A stretch of DNA of 64,000 nucleotides from Sphingomonas sp. IW22 (GCF_041321155.1 NZ_JBGGWB010000001.1:310001-374000), one strand, 5' to 3'. Counted from the stretch's first letter, positions 12,889-23,427 are shown. The notes: generated by a model not told the origin, from the sequence alone. Numbers and translations are program-made.

Positions 12889-12943
12889 GGGGGCACGCTC
12901 CGGGCAATGGCGACGGGGAAGATTTCGCCCTAACTAGGGGGGC

Positions 12944-13885
12944 GTGATCCCGATTGTCCACCATGCCGATTATGTCGCCCCTGCCCCCGCGCGCAGCGGC
13001 TATCAATGGAACAAGAACGGGCTGGTCCGCGACCTGTTGATCGACAGCGGCGCCAGGCTGAAATGGTATTCGCCCGACCCCATGCCGCGCGTATGGCTGG
13101 AGGCAGCGCATGAGCCCGATTATGTGGCCGAAGTGATCGAGGCGCGGGTGCCGCCGGCAAAGGAGCGGCGCATCGGCTTTCCCGTTACGCCGCTGGTCGC
13201 CCGGCGGGCTCAGTCGGTGCCGGGTGGCACCTGGCTGGCGGCACTTCTGGCGCTCGACCATGGCTATGCCGCCAATACGGCGGGCGGCAGCCACCATGCG
13301 CTGGCCGCCACCGGTGCCGGTTACTGTGTGTTCAACGATCTGGCCTGCACCGCCATACGGCTGGTGGAAGAGGGCGTCGTCGGCCGCGTACTGATCGTCG
13401 ATTGCGACGTGCATCAGGGCGACGGCACCGCTTCGCTGACGGCGGGGCGGCACGATATCGCCACCTATTCCATTCATGCGGACAAGAACTTTCCGGCGCG
13501 AAAAGCCCGCTCGACGCTGGACGTGGCGCTGCCCGACGGGGTCGAGGATGCCGAATATCTCGGCACGCTGGAATCGACGCTGGCGCCGATGATCGACGGG
13601 TTCGCGCCCGACCTGATCCTCTATCAGGCCGGGGTCGACCCCTTTGCCGGCGACCGGCTGGGGCGGTTGTCGCTGACGCTGGACGGGCTGGCACAGCGGG
13701 AGCGGCTGATCGCCCGCCTCGCCCGGTCCCGCGGCCTGCCGGTCGCCAGCGCGCTGGGCGGCGGTTACGGGCATGATGCGATGGAGGTGGCGCAGCGCCA
13801 CGTCGCGTCGATCCTGACGCTGGGTGCGGCAATGCTGGGCGATACCGCCCTTGGGCCAATGCCGGTCGTACGCGGAACGGTTTAG
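12944..13885 (+). CDS. Histone deacetylase superfamily hydrolase (AcuC/HDAC-like)
   Basis: This is a 313-residue zinc hydrolase of the arginase/deacetylase fold. Family signatures are GGSHHALAATGAGYCVFND (tandem His), IVDCDVHQGDGTA (Asp and His zinc ligands), YQAGVDPFAGDRLGRLSLT (third zinc Asp) and ALGGGYG. Bacterial members remove acetyl groups from small molecules, polyamines or protein lysines; the substrate cannot be told from sequence. The start is GTG at 12944, since no ATG precedes the conserved IPIVHHADYV opening. The photolyase gene follows 43 bases downstream on the same strand. Confidence 0.88.
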   Translation: MIPIVHHADYVAPAPARSGYQWNKNGLVRDLLIDSGARLKWYSPDPMPRVWLEAAHEPDYVAEVIEARVPPAKERRIGFPVTPLVARRAQSVPGGTWLAALLALDHGYAANTAGGSHHALAATGAGYCVFNDLACTAIRLVEEGVVGRVLIVDCDVHQGDGTASLTAGRHDIATYSIHADKNFPARKARSTLDVALPDGVEDAEYLGTLESTLAPMIDGFAPDLILYQAGVDPFAGDRLGRLSLTLDGLAQRERLIARLARSRGLPVASALGGGYGHDAMEVAQRHVASILTLGAAMLGDTALGPMPVVRGTV

Positions 13886-13928
13886 GGCGACGCGCGTCGC
13901 TCGAACGTCCGCAAATCGAAAGGTCCAG

Positions 13929-15299
13929 ATGCCCGATCCCGTCATTGTCTGGTTGCGCCGCGACCTGCGCCTGTCGGATCAGGCCGCACTTGCCGCTGCA
14001 TGCAGCGAAGGTCCGGTGATCCCGATCTATATCCTCGACGACGAAGCGCCGAAACATCACGCGATGGGCGGCGCATCGCGGTGGTGGCTGCACCACAGCC
14101 TGACCAGCCTGGATGCCGACCTGCGCGAAAAGGGGTCGCGCCTGATCCTGCGCCGGGGCAAGTCGGAGGACGAACTGGCCCGCCTGGCAGAGGAAACCGG
14201 CGCGTCGGCGGTGCATTGCATCCGTCACTACGAACCGTGGTGGCGCAATGCCGAACGCGCGGTGGCAAAGCGGCTTGATCTGAACTGCCACCATGACAAT
14301 TACCTTGCACCGCCGGGATCGGTAACGACCGGCAGCGGCAAGCCGTTCAAGATCTATACCCCCTTCTGGCGCGCGCTGAACCAGCATATGCCGCCACCCC
14401 AGCCCAATCCCCGCCCGCGCGACATTCCAGCACCCGGCAAATGGCCCGCGTCGGACAAGCTGTCGGATTGGGCATTGCTGCCCTCGCGTCCGAACTGGGC
14501 CAAGGGTTTCGAGGATTGGGAGCCGGGCGAAGCGGGCGCGAAAAAGCGGCTGGAGGCATTTCGCCGCCATGCCGACGCGTATGAGGCTGAGCGCAATCTT
14601 CCCTCGATCGAGGGGAGTTCCCGCCTGTCACCGCACCTGCATTTCGGAGAATTGTCGGCGGCGCAGGCGTGGTACCGCACCGCCGATGTCGGCGGATCGG
14701 TTGCGACGTTCCTGGGCGAGCTGGGCTGGCGCGACTATGCCCAGAACGTCATCCTGCAATATCCCGCCTATGCCACCGAAAACGCGCGCGACGCCTTTGA
14801 CAAGCTGAATTGGCGCAGCGGCAAGACGGTCGAGGACGAACTGCGCGCATGGCAACAGGGGCGCACCGGCTATCCCATCGTCGATGCCGGGATGCGGCAA
14901 TTGTGGGCGACCGGCTGGATGCACAACCGGGTGCGGATGATTACGGCCAGCTTCCTGATCAAGCATCTGCTGGTCGACTGGCGAGAGGGGGAGCGCTGGT
15001 TCTGGGACTGTCTGGTCGATGCCGATTACGCATCGAACGCGGTCAACTGGCAGTGGACCGCAGGGTCGGGGATCGATTCCAACATGTTCGTCCGCATCAT
15101 GGCGCCGCTAACCCAGTCCGAGAAGTTCGAAGCTGGCGACTATATCCGCCAATGGGTGCCCGAACTGCGCGCCGTGGGGGATGGTGCGATCCACGACCCC
15201 GACGATGCCGGGTGCCGCCCGCGCGATTATCCCCGCAAGATCATCGGCCACCGGGAGGCGCGCGCCCGTGCGCTGGAGGCGGCCAAGGCGATGAAGTGA
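13929..15299 (+). CDS. phrB: Deoxyribodipyrimidine photolyase (CPD, class I)
   Basis: This light-driven enzyme repairs cyclobutane pyrimidine dimers with an FAD cofactor and an antenna pigment. Its 456 residues open with VIVWLRRDLRLSDQAALAAA (N-terminal antenna-binding Rossmann domain). They end with the FAD domain: LGELGWRDYAQNVI, GYPIVDAGMRQLWATGWMHN, and DADYASNAVNWQWTAGSG followed by IDSNMFVRIMAP. The conserved NWQW and R(V/I)M segments are intact. The ATG at 13929 starts exactly at the conserved PVIVWLRRD opening. It probably shares a transcript with the downstream cyclopropane synthase gene, 36 bases away. Confidence 0.95.
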   Translation: MPDPVIVWLRRDLRLSDQAALAAACSEGPVIPIYILDDEAPKHHAMGGASRWWLHHSLTSLDADLREKGSRLILRRGKSEDELARLAEETGASAVHCIRHYEPWWRNAERAVAKRLDLNCHHDNYLAPPGSVTTGSGKPFKIYTPFWRALNQHMPPPQPNPRPRDIPAPGKWPASDKLSDWALLPSRPNWAKGFEDWEPGEAGAKKRLEAFRRHADAYEAERNLPSIEGSSRLSPHLHFGELSAAQAWYRTADVGGSVATFLGELGWRDYAQNVILQYPAYATENARDAFDKLNWRSGKTVEDELRAWQQGRTGYPIVDAGMRQLWATGWMHNRVRMITASFLIKHLLVDWREGERWFWDCLVDADYASNAVNWQWTAGSGIDSNMFVRIMAPLTQSEKFEAGDYIRQWVPELRAVGDGAIHDPDDAGCRPRDYPRKIIGHREARARALEAAKAMK

Positions 15300-15335
15300 T
15301 TGCCATTTCGGATCGCGATGCCAAAGGAGGCGCCG

Positions 15336-16565
15336 ATGACGGATATGGCGCGCAATCGGGGACGACGCACGGGTGAGGTCAAGGCGGGGATGCTCGCCAT
15401 GTTCGACCGCCTGTTCGTGCGGCTGCTGGACCGGATCGACCGGGGGCTGGCGACGGGATCGCTTGACGCAACGCTGCCCGGCGGCGCGCACCGGCGGCTG
15501 GGCGGGCGGGCGCCCGGTGCTGCGGCGGTGGTGGACCTGCGCTCATGGCGGGCGCTGTATCGTCTGGCCACCGGCGGATCGGCGGGTTGGTATGAGGCGT
15601 GGGCGGCGGGCGAATGGGCCAGCCCCGACCCCGTTGCTCTGTTCGAACTGTTCGTCGCCAACCGGGAGGGCCTGGGCGATACCGCGCGAGCGCGGCCATG
15701 GTCGCGGCTTGCCCGGCGACTGGCGCATCTGGCGCGGCGCAACGATCCCGCCGGGTCGCGCGCGAACATCGCCTATCACTATGACCTAGGCAACGACTTC
15801 TACGCCGCCTGGCTCGACCCGACGCTGACCTATTCCAGCGCGATTTTTACGGAGGCCGGCGAGCCGCTGGAGCGCGCGCAGCACCGCAAGCTGTCCGCCA
15901 TTCTCGACCGCACCGCGACGCGCCCGGGTGAGCGCATATTGGAGATCGGCTGCGGCTGGGGCTCCTTCGCCCGTACCGCCAGTGAAGGCGGCCGAAAGGT
16001 CCATGGCCTGACGCTGTCGACCGAGCAGGCGGCGCATGTGAACGCGATGGCGCTGCCGGGCGTGAATGTGTCGCTGACCGATTATCGCGACGCGACCGGC
16101 ACTTATGACGCGGTGGCCAGCATCGAAATGGTCGAGGCGGTTGGGCAGGGCTATTGGCCCGCCTATCTCGCCACCATCGCGCGGGTGCTAAGGCCTGGTG
16201 GGCGTGCGGCGATCCAGTATATCGCCATCGACGATGCGATTTTCGACGCCTATGCCCGCAATGTCGACTTCATCCAGCAATATGTCTTTCCCGGCGGCCT
16301 GTTGCTGTCCGAAAGTCGGTTCCGCGCGATTGCAGAGCGTCAGGGGCTGGAATGGCATGACCGGGTGGCCTTTGGCCTCGACTATGCCGAAACGCTGAAC
16401 CGCTGGCGCCGCGCCTTTGATCGCGCCGATGCCGAGGGGCGGTTGCCCGCCGATCTCGACACCGCGTTTCGCGATCTTTGGCGTTATTATCTGATGTATT
16501 GCGAGGGCGGCTTTCGCGGCGGCGGCATCACCGTTGCACAAGTGACGCTGATGAAACCGGCCTAG
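15336..16565 (+). CDS. cfa: Cyclopropane-fatty-acyl-phospholipid synthase
   Basis: This SAM-dependent enzyme adds a methylene group to unsaturated acyl chains in membrane phospholipids. The N-terminal SCP2-like region (about residues 10-110) is followed by [20 protein letters not shown] and TYSSAIF, the SAM-binding [12 protein letters not shown] (about 205-220) and [33 protein letters not shown] and YVFPGG also match. An AAAGGAGG ribosome site at 15321-15328 lies seven bases before the ATG at 15336. I therefore reject the longer frame starting with TTG right after the photolyase stop. Its stop codon overlaps the stop of the convergent malate synthase gene. Confidence 0.93.
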   Translation: MTDMARNRGRRTGEVKAGMLAMFDRLFVRLLDRIDRGLATGSLDATLPGGAHRRLGGRAPGAAAVVDLRSWRALYRLATGGSAGWYEAWAAGEWASPDPVALFELFVANREGLGDTARARPWSRLARRLAHLARRNDPAGSRANIAYHYDLGNDFYAAWLDPTLTYSSAIFTEAGEPLERAQHRKLSAILDRTATRPGERILEIGCGWGSFARTASEGGRKVHGLTLSTEQAAHVNAMALPGVNVSLTDYRDATGTYDAVASIEMVEAVGQGYWPAYLATIARVLRPGGRAAIQYIAIDDAIFDAYARNVDFIQQYVFPGGLLLSESRFRAIAERQGLEWHDRVAFGLDYAETLNRWRRAFDRADAEGRLPADLDTAFRDLWRYYLMYCEGGFRGGGITVAQVTLMKPA

Positions 16566-18664
16566 GCCGCCGCCTTCACCCGTTGCCGATAAAAATGGAG
16601 CAGCGGCTCGGTATAGCCATTGGGCTGCCGCTCCCCCCCGAACACCAGCGCGCGGGCGGCCTGGAAGGCGATGCTTTCGTCCTCTCGCCCCGCCATGGGC
16701 CGATATAGCGGGTCGCCCGCATTCTGGGCATCGACCTGCGCGGCCATGCGCCGCAGCGCCGCCTCAAGCTCATCTGCGGTGGCAACGCCGTGGCGCAGCC
16801 AGTTGGCGAGAAGCTGGGACGAGATGCGAAGCGTCGCGCGATCCTCCATCAGGCCGACATCGTGAATGTCCGGCACCTTTGAACAGCCCACGCCCTGATC
16901 GATCCAGCGGACGACATAGCCAAGGATACCCTGCGCGTTATTGTCCAGTTCGCGCTGCACCTCGTCCCGCGACCAGTTGCGCCCGGTGGCAAAGGGAATG
17001 GTCAGCAGCGCGTCGAGCGACGGCACCACCTCTCCCACGCGTGCCGACTGCCGGGCAGCCACATCGACCTCGTGATAATGAAGCACGTGGAGCGTCGCGG
17101 CCGTGGGACTCGGCACCCATGCGGTCGATGCACCCGACATCGGATGCACGCGCTTTTCGCGCAGCATGTCGGCCATGCGGTCGGGCGCGGCCCACATGCC
17201 CTTGCCGATCTGCGCCCTGCCCGCCAGCCCGTGCGACAGGCCGATCAGGACGTTTCGGTCCTCATACGCCTTGATCCACTCCGCGCCCTTCATCTCGCCC
17301 TTGGGCACAACCGCCCCGCCCGCCATCGCGGTGTGGATCTCGTCGCCCGTGCGATCGAGAAAGCCGGTGTTGATGAACACCACCCGGTCACGCACCGCAT
17401 GGATGCAGGCCGACAGATTGGCAGAGGTGCGGCGCTCCTCATCCATGATGCCAACCTTGATCGTGTGGCGATCCAGCGACAGCAGATCCTCCACCGCGTC
17501 GAACAGGCGATTGGTAAAGGCGACCTCATCGGGTCCATGCATCTTGGGCTTGACGATATAGATCGACCCTGCCCGGCTGTTGCGCCGCCGCCCCAACCCG
17601 CGCAGGTCGTAAAGCGCGATCAGGCTGGTGACGATGGCATCCAATATCCCCTCTGGCGCCTCACCGCCGTCGGACAGCCGCACTGCGGGCGTGGTCATCA
17701 GGTGCCCAACATTACGCACGAACAACAGGCTGCGGCCCGGCAGGGTGAAGGCGTGCTGATCCGCGATCCTGTACCTGCGGTCGGGCGCCAGCGTGCGCGT
17801 CTGCGTCCGTCCGCCCTTGTCAAAGCTGGCCTCCAGTTCGCCCGTCATCAGGCCCAGCCAGTTGCCATAGGCGGCGACCTTGTCCTCCGCATCGACAGCG
17901 GCCACCGAATCTTCAAGGTCGACAATGGTCGTCAGCGCGGATTCCAGGATCACGTCGGCAATGCCCGCGGGATCGTCGCGCCCGATGCGGTGGTCGCGGT
18001 CGAACACAACCTCGATATGCAGGCCATGGTGCCGGAACAGCAGATTGTCCCCCGCATGGCCGACGAATTGCGACGGATCGGCAAGGTTCAGCGCGCCGCC
18101 GCGATGCTCGGCCCAGCTTGCGCCCGCCAGCGGCACCGCGCTGTCCAGAAACGCCTTTGCCTGCGCCACCACCCGCGCACCGCGCGCCGCGTCATAGCCG
18201 CCCAGCGGTGGCAGGTCGCCCAGCGCATCGGTGCCGTATAGCGCGTCATACAGGCTGCCCCAGCGCGCATTGGCGGCGTTCAACAGGAACCGCGCGTTCA
18301 GGACCGGCACGACCAGCTGTGGCCCGGCCAGTGCGCCAACCTCCTCATCGACACCGGTCGTGCCGATTGTGAAAGGCGCTGGTTCGTCGACCAGATAGCC
18401 GATCTCACGCAGAAACGTCTGATATTCACGCTGATCCACCGGCTGTCCGACGCGCGCGGCGTGCCAATCGTCGATCGCGTGTTGAAGCCGGTCACGCGTG
18501 GCGAGCAACGCGCGGTTTTCAGGTGCGAAACGGTCGAAAATCGCCGCCGCCCCCCGCCAGAACGCGTCTGCTTCGATCCCCAGTCCCGGCAAGACGCGCT
18601 CTTCTACGAACGCGGCCAGCGATTGCGCCACCGACAGCGTGGCACGTGGGGTCATAGCGGTCAT
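16562..18664 (-). CDS. glcB: Malate synthase G
   Basis: This enzyme condenses glyoxylate with acetyl-CoA to malate in the glyoxylate and glycolate pathways. The 700-residue size and the sequence show isoform G. Examples are [18 protein letters not shown] (catalytic acid region), [51 protein letters not shown] and the C-terminal [19 protein letters not shown], which includes the catalytic Asp in MEDRAT. A GAGGAG ribosome site lies seven bases before the ATG at 18664, so an earlier in-frame TTG is unlikely to be used. No isocitrate lyase is nearby. A MarR gene lies just upstream on the same strand. Confidence 0.97.
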   Translation of the reverse strand: MTAMTPRATLSVAQSLAAFVEERVLPGLGIEADAFWRGAAAIFDRFAPENRALLATRDRLQHAIDDWHAARVGQPVDQREYQTFLREIGYLVDEPAPFTIGTTGVDEEVGALAGPQLVVPVLNARFLLNAANARWGSLYDALYGTDALGDLPPLGGYDAARGARVVAQAKAFLDSAVPLAGASWAEHRGGALNLADPSQFVGHAGDNLLFRHHGLHIEVVFDRDHRIGRDDPAGIADVILESALTTIVDLEDSVAAVDAEDKVAAYGNWLGLMTGELEASFDKGGRTQTRTLAPDRRYRIADQHAFTLPGRSLLFVRNVGHLMTTPAVRLSDGGEAPEGILDAIVTSLIALYDLRGLGRRRNSRAGSIYIVKPKMHGPDEVAFTNRLFDAVEDLLSLDRHTIKVGIMDEERRTSANLSACIHAVRDRVVFINTGFLDRTGDEIHTAMAGGAVVPKGEMKGAEWIKAYEDRNVLIGLSHGLAGRAQIGKGMWAAPDRMADMLREKRVHPMSGASTAWVPSPTAATLHVLHYHEVDVAARQSARVGEVVPSLDALLTIPFATGRNWSRDEVQRELDNNAQGILGYVVRWIDQGVGCSKVPDIHDVGLMEDRATLRISSQLLANWLRHGVATADELEAALRRMAAQVDAQNAGDPLYRPMAGREDESIAFQAARALVFGGERQPNGYTEPLLHFYRQRVKAAA

Positions 18665-18760
18665 CGGCACACTCCTCGACAAGAAACGGGTCGGTTCATC
18701 GTGCCTGGGGAGGACGTGCGCGATAGTGCATGTCGCACCGCGCGGATCAAGCGAAAAGGA

Positions 18761-19237
18761 TTACCCCGCCGGAACGCCTGGCCGTTCCTTGGACTGAGGC
18801 GCCATGGTGGCAACGGCCTGTTCCAGCCGAAGCAGCATATCGTTCAGTTGCTCCCGCTCCTGCTGGTCGAAACCGGCGAACAGCGCCCGCTCCATCTCAA
18901 GCGCCTTTGGGGCGACCACGTCGTACAGCGACCGGCCCGATTCGGTCAGGTTCAGAACCCGCGAACGCTGATCGCCGGGATTGGGCACGCGTTCGACCAG
19001 CCCGCGTTCGGCAAGCGCGATGGCAGCGCGGCTGACCGTCACCTTGTCCATCTGGGTTCGCGCACCCAGCGCCTGCTGGGTCAGCCCCTTGCCCTCTGCC
19101 AGCACGCAGACCAGCCGCCATTCGGGCACACGAAGCCCGAACATGGATTGATAGATGGTCGCGATCGCGGTCGACACCACATTGGACGCAATCGACAGCC
19201 GGTACGGCAAAAAAGCGTCGAGATTCAGCACCGTCAA
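18761..19237 (-). CDS. MarR-family transcriptional regulator
   Basis: This 158-residue winged-helix dimeric regulator has the MarR core. Helices MFGLRVPEWRLVCVLAEG and GLTQQALGARTQMDKVTVSR (recognition helix) lead to LAERGLVERVPNPGDQRSRV, whose DxRS wing is typical. The N- and C-terminal helices would form the dimer interface. The ligand is unknown. It is transcribed in the same direction as malate synthase G, 96 bases upstream of it, and divergently from the DUF1285 operon. It could control either unit or itself; this is inference from position. Confidence 0.88.
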   Translation of the reverse strand: MTVLNLDAFLPYRLSIASNVVSTAIATIYQSMFGLRVPEWRLVCVLAEGKGLTQQALGARTQMDKVTVSRAAIALAERGLVERVPNPGDQRSRVLNLTESGRSLYDVVAPKALEMERALFAGFDQQEREQLNDMLLRLEQAVATMAPQSKERPGVPAG

Positions 19238-19386
19238 AAGGCTCTCCCCCTCCCAGAAGTGAGTCGTTTCGCCTGCATAGCGTGGCGCGAAGCCCCGTGT
19301 CGAACAAGTTGACCTTTACCGTCCATCCCGTTTCGATGCGTTCCGGCTTGCCAATCGCGCACGACCGACCCTAACGCGATACGGTT

Positions 19387-19968
19387 ATGCCAATGCCCCA
19401 ACAACCCGACCTGTCCAGCCTGTCCCTTGCCGACATCGCCCGTCTTGCCGAACAGAACAAATTGCCGCCGGTCGACAAATGGAATCCCGACCATTGCGGC
19501 GACAGCGAGATGCGTATCGCGCGCGACGGAACCTGGTTTCATCAGGGCAGCCCGATCGGGCGTCAGGAAATGGTGCGGCTGTTCTCCACCATTCTGCGGC
19601 GGGAACCGGATGGCGGCTATGTGCTGGTCACGCCCGTCGAAAAGCTGGACATCGAGGTCGAGGACGCGCCCTTCACCGCGGTGGAGATGAAGGTCGAGGG
19701 GACGGGTGAAACCGCGCGGATCGCGTTTCGGCTGAACACCGGCGACCTGATCACCGCCGGGGCCACGCACCCGATCCGATTCGAATCCCATGCCGAAGGG
19801 CCGCGCCCCTATCTGCTGGTACGTGGCGGGCTTGAGGCACTGGTTGCCCGCCCGGTCTATTACGAGCTGGCCGACCTCGCCCTGTCGAACGGCAGCGTGC
19901 CCGCCGGTCTGTGGAGCGATGGCGCCTTTTTCCCGATCGACGCCGGCGACGACGCGGTCGCAGCGTGA
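19387..19968 (+). CDS. DUF1285 domain protein
   Basis: This 193-residue cytoplasmic protein belongs to DUF1285, a family of unknown function common in alphaproteobacteria. The conserved opening MPQQPDLSSLSLADIARLAE is followed by PVDKWNPDHCGDSEMRIARD and GTWFHQGSPIGRQEMVRLFS, then beta-rich segments (GYVLVTPVEKLDIEVEDAPF). It is the first gene of a three-gene operon. Its TGA stop overlaps the GTG start of a CoA pyrophosphatase, which in turn overlaps cca. The tight coupling suggests a housekeeping role, but nothing in the sequence names it. Confidence 0.88.
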   Translation: MPMPQQPDLSSLSLADIARLAEQNKLPPVDKWNPDHCGDSEMRIARDGTWFHQGSPIGRQEMVRLFSTILRREPDGGYVLVTPVEKLDIEVEDAPFTAVEMKVEGTGETARIAFRLNTGDLITAGATHPIRFESHAEGPRPYLLVRGGLEALVARPVYYELADLALSNGSVPAGLWSDGAFFPIDAGDDAVAA

Positions 19969-20558
19969 CGCTGGCCGAAAGGCTGGCAGCGGCGCTGGCC
20001 CGTGCGCCGGCCGAAGACGAGCCGCTGATCCCCGGTGACCCGGTTCTGGATCATGTCGGCGAACCGATGCCGGCCGCCGTGCTGGTTGCGATCACCGATC
20101 GCGCCGAACCCGGCGTGCTGCTGACCCGCCGCACCGACAGCCTTTCGCGCCATGCCGGACAGGTCGCCTTTCCGGGCGGCCGCATTGATCCGACCGACGC
20201 GGATGCCATCGCCGCCGCCTTGCGGGAGGCGGAAGAGGAAATCGCCCTTCCCCGCCACGCAGTCGAGGTGATCGGCGTTGCCGACCCCTATTGCACGGTC
20301 ACCGGCTTTACCGTGACCCCGGTGCTGGCCGTCGTGCCGCCCGATTTGCCGCTAACGCCGGCCCCGCATGAGGTGGCCGCGATTTTCGAACCGCCGCTGT
20401 CCTTCCTCCTCGACCCCGCCAGCCGTGAATGGCGCGACATGCCATGGCGGGGCCAGACGCGGCGCGTAATGGAGCTGAACTGGCAGGGCCAGCGCATCTG
20501 GGGCGCGACGGCGGCAATGATCGTCAACCTGTCGCGCCGACTGGCCGGCCTCCAATGA
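19965..20558 (+). CDS. CoA pyrophosphatase (NUDIX, NudL-like)
   Basis: This is a NUDIX hydrolase of the CoA diphosphatase type. The UPF0035/NudL signature LLTRRTDSLSRHAGQVAFPG precedes the NUDIX box GGRIDPTDADAIAAALREAE, which continues EEI at about residues 67-90. A GTG start at 19965 forms a GTGA overlap with the DUF1285 stop and fits the conserved LAERLAAALA opening; earlier in-frame starts encode arginine-rich noise. The 197-residue length is usual. Its likely role is turnover of CoA or oxidised CoA in the cytoplasm. Confidence 0.9.
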   Translation: MTLAERLAAALARAPAEDEPLIPGDPVLDHVGEPMPAAVLVAITDRAEPGVLLTRRTDSLSRHAGQVAFPGGRIDPTDADAIAAALREAEEEIALPRHAVEVIGVADPYCTVTGFTVTPVLAVVPPDLPLTPAPHEVAAIFEPPLSFLLDPASREWRDMPWRGQTRRVMELNWQGQRIWGATAAMIVNLSRRLAGLQ

Positions 20559-21748
20559 TCCTCAATGCCCCTTGGACCGATCGCGAGGGTTTCACCGCGC
20601 TGATCGCCGCGCTGGGTGGCGCGGAACAGGCGCGCGTCGTCGGCGGCGCCGTGCGCGACACCCTGTTGGAGATCGATGTCGCGGACATCGACGTCGCGAC
20701 ACGGCTGGCGCCCGAAACCGTCGTCACTCGACTGGAGGAAGCCGGGATCCGCGCCGTGCCGACCGGGCTGGCGCATGGCACCATCACCGCCGTCCTGCCA
20801 TCCGGCCCGGTTGAGGTGACGACGCTGCGCCGCGACGTTTCGACCGATGGGCGGCACGCGACCGTCGCGTTTACCGACGACTGGCGTGAGGATGCCGCAC
20901 GGCGCGATTTCACCATGAACGCGCTTTATGCCGATCCTGAAAGCGGCGTGGTGTTCGACTATTTCGGCGGGCTGGACGATCTGGCGGCGCGGCGCGTGCG
21001 CTTCATCGGTGACCCGCTGAAACGCATCGCCGAGGATCATCTTCGCATCCTGCGCTTTTTCCGTTTCCTTGCCCGTTTTGGGAACGAGCCCGACGCGCAG
21101 GGGCTGGCCGCCTGTGCCACCCGCGCGCGCGACCTGATGGCGCTGTCGCGCGAACGGATTGCCGATGAATTGCTGAAGCTGCTGGTCGCGCGCGACGCGG
21201 TTCGCGTCGTCGCGCTGATGGTGGAGCGCGACATTCTTTCGCCCGTGCTGCCCGAAATCGACGCCGAGGGGGTGATTCGCCTGTCACGCCTGGCCGACAA
21301 TGAAGCTGCCGCAAGGGTCGTCCCGCAAGCGATTCGCCGCCTTGCCGCGCTATTGCCCGCCGACCCGGCGGTCGCCCGTGATATCGGCGCGCGACTAAGG
21401 CTGTCCAATATCCAGCGCAAGCGGCTGGAAAGCGCGGCGGTGAGCGACGACGGCACCGATCCGCGCGCCATGGCCTATCGCATCGGGGTGGATCCGGCGC
21501 TGGACCGGCTGCTGCTGGCTGGCCGAACGGTTGCGCCGCTGGATGGCTGGACGCCGCCGCGCCTGCCGCTGAGCGGCGGTGTGCTGGTCGCGCGCGGCTT
21601 GTCGAAGGGGCCTCTGGTCGCCGCGACGCTAAAGCGGATCGAGGACCGTTGGATCGGTGAGGGCTTTCCCGGCGACGACCGGCTGGCGGCCATCACTGAT
21701 GATGCGGTGGCTCAGGCGTTGACCGACGACAGCAGCCGAAACGCCTGA
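20555..21748 (+). CDS. cca: CCA tRNA nucleotidyltransferase
   Basis: This enzyme adds or repairs the 3' CCA of tRNAs without a template. The head domain shows VVGGAVRDTLLEIDVADIDV (nucleotidyltransferase GG...RD...DxD, about residues 25-45), then RRDFTMNALYADPESGVVFD with YFGG, and RRVRFIGDPLKRIAEDHLRI with LRFFRF. All are class II CCA-enzyme motifs. It has 397 residues. The ATG overlaps the stop of the NUDIX gene (ATGA), so it is translationally coupled. Its 3' end overlaps the convergent GGDEF-EAL gene by 37 bases. Confidence 0.95.
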   Translation: MILNAPWTDREGFTALIAALGGAEQARVVGGAVRDTLLEIDVADIDVATRLAPETVVTRLEEAGIRAVPTGLAHGTITAVLPSGPVEVTTLRRDVSTDGRHATVAFTDDWREDAARRDFTMNALYADPESGVVFDYFGGLDDLAARRVRFIGDPLKRIAEDHLRILRFFRFLARFGNEPDAQGLAACATRARDLMALSRERIADELLKLLVARDAVRVVALMVERDILSPVLPEIDAEGVIRLSRLADNEAAARVVPQAIRRLAALLPADPAVARDIGARLRLSNIQRKRLESAAVSDDGTDPRAMAYRIGVDPALDRLLLAGRTVAPLDGWTPPRLPLSGGVLVARGLSKGPLVAATLKRIEDRWIGEGFPGDDRLAAITDDAVAQALTDDSSRNA

Positions 21749-23427
21749 TCGGCGGGCAGCGGGCGGGCGTAATGATAGCCCTGCCCGTATCCGCAGCCCA
21801 GTGCCGCCAGCGTCTGTGCCAGTTCGGGCGTTTCGATTCCCTCTGCCGTGATCTTCATGCCCAGCGCCTGTGCCAGCCCCAGAATGGCGCGCACGATCGC
21901 CACCTTGTCCCGGTCGGCCAACATGCCCGTCACGAGGCTGCGGTCGATCTTCAGCACGTCGATCGGCAATCGCTGAAGATAGGCAAGGTTCGAATATCCC
22001 GTGCCGAAATCGTCCATGGCCAGCGTCGTGCCCAGTTCCTTGAGCGCGCGGATGGTGTTCGACACGCCGTCGGGATCAGCGACGATTGCGCTTTCGGTCA
22101 GTTCCAGCGTCAGCCGCCGGCCGTCCAGCCCATGGGTGGACAGCGCCTGTGCAACCATATTGGCCACCTGATCGCGCTGAAGCTGGATGGCGGACAGGTT
22201 GACCGCGACATTGACCCCGCAACAGCCGCCGGCCGCACGGTCCCATTCGGCCAGCGTCCGTGCTGCCTCGCTCATCGCCCAGCGCCCCAGCGGAACGATC
22301 AGCCCGGCTTCCTCCGCCACGGGGATGAAATCCGATGGCGGTACCGAAATGCCGCGCTCGTTGGTCCAACGCGACAGCGCCTCGAACGACGCGATACGGC
22401 CCGTCGCCAGATCGCAGATCGGCTGAAAATGCAGCTCCAGATCGCCCGCGTCGATGGCGCGGCGCAATTCGGTTTCGATGCTGAACTTCGCGCGGGCCAG
22501 ATCAAAGGCCCGCGTCTGATAGATTTCCACGCGCCCGCTTTTCTTCGAACGCTTGACTGCGAACTGGGCGTGCCGGATCAGTTCTTCCGCCTCCCCGTCC
22601 TCGTCGGCGCCCAGCGCGATGCCGATCGAGCAATCGACGCGGATTTCAAAGTCCGAGAGGCGAAACGGCGTGGTCAATGCGTCTTCCAGCCGGCGGGCCA
22701 GTTGCAGGACTTCGGCCTGTCCGTCCTCGATCGCCATCAGGATCGCGAATTCGTCGCCGCCGACACGCGCAATCGTGTCGCGCGCGCGCAACGCCCCCTT
22801 CAGCCGCCGGGCGACCGAGATCAGAAGCTCGTCGCCGGCCAGACCGCCCATGCACGCATTGACGCGGCTGAACCGATCCAGATTGATCGCCAGCACGGCA
22901 TAGCTGTCGCGCGCCCGATTGGCGATTGCCGCTTCCAGCTGATCGGCAAAGCCCGCGCGGTTGGGCAACCCGGTCAGGCTGTCGGTCATCATTTCGCGGC
23001 GCAGGCTGTGTTCGGTGCGGAACTGACCGGTCTGGTCGATCAGGGTGAGCAGGCACCGCTCGCCCGCCGGGGCGGTCGAGGGACGGGCCAGCCGTACGCT
23101 GAAATAACGATAATCGACGCTGTCGCCGAACTTCCACTCGAACTCGGTGAGTTTGTCGTCGCTCTCGATAAAGGACAGGATGCGCGCGCCCAGCAACCGG
23201 GTCAGCGGCGAGCGCGACGCCACCGTGTCCAGCCCGACGCGGCGAAAACCGGCATTAACCGCATCGAAGACCAGTTCGTCATCACGTCGGCTCAAGATCG
23301 CCGCCGGGATGGGAAGCATGTCGAGCAGCAACAGCACACCGGCTTCGCCGCCGGTTGCCATCGCGTCTTCACCCGACAGGTAGCGGCCGAGCGGATCGGG
23401 AGCGACGAGGGTTTCGACTGGCAGCAT
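21712..23427 (-). CDS. PAS-GGDEF-EAL c-di-GMP turnover protein
   Basis: This soluble signalling protein has an N-terminal PAS-like sensor (about residues 25-135, FDAVNAGFRRVGLDT). A GGDEF domain follows (about 145-310) with an intact RVGGDEFAI active site. The EAL domain (about 325-565) carries FEALSRW, NLSAIQ, ELTES, MDDFGTGYSNL, KIDRSLV and EGIET. All metal and catalytic residues for phosphodiesterase activity seem present, so it may make, degrade, or switch between both. No transmembrane helix is visible. The ATG at 23427 is chosen over a TTG two codons earlier; a later ATG (about codon 23) is possible. Confidence 0.9.
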   Translation of the reverse strand: MLPVETLVAPDPLGRYLSGEDAMATGGEAGVLLLLDMLPIPAAILSRRDDELVFDAVNAGFRRVGLDTVASRSPLTRLLGARILSFIESDDKLTEFEWKFGDSVDYRYFSVRLARPSTAPAGERCLLTLIDQTGQFRTEHSLRREMMTDSLTGLPNRAGFADQLEAAIANRARDSYAVLAINLDRFSRVNACMGGLAGDELLISVARRLKGALRARDTIARVGGDEFAILMAIEDGQAEVLQLARRLEDALTTPFRLSDFEIRVDCSIGIALGADEDGEAEELIRHAQFAVKRSKKSGRVEIYQTRAFDLARAKFSIETELRRAIDAGDLELHFQPICDLATGRIASFEALSRWTNERGISVPPSDFIPVAEEAGLIVPLGRWAMSEAARTLAEWDRAAGGCCGVNVAVNLSAIQLQRDQVANMVAQALSTHGLDGRRLTLELTESAIVADPDGVSNTIRALKELGTTLAMDDFGTGYSNLAYLQRLPIDVLKIDRSLVTGMLADRDKVAIVRAILGLAQALGMKITAEGIETPELAQTLAALGCGYGQGYHYARPLPADQAFRLLSSVNA

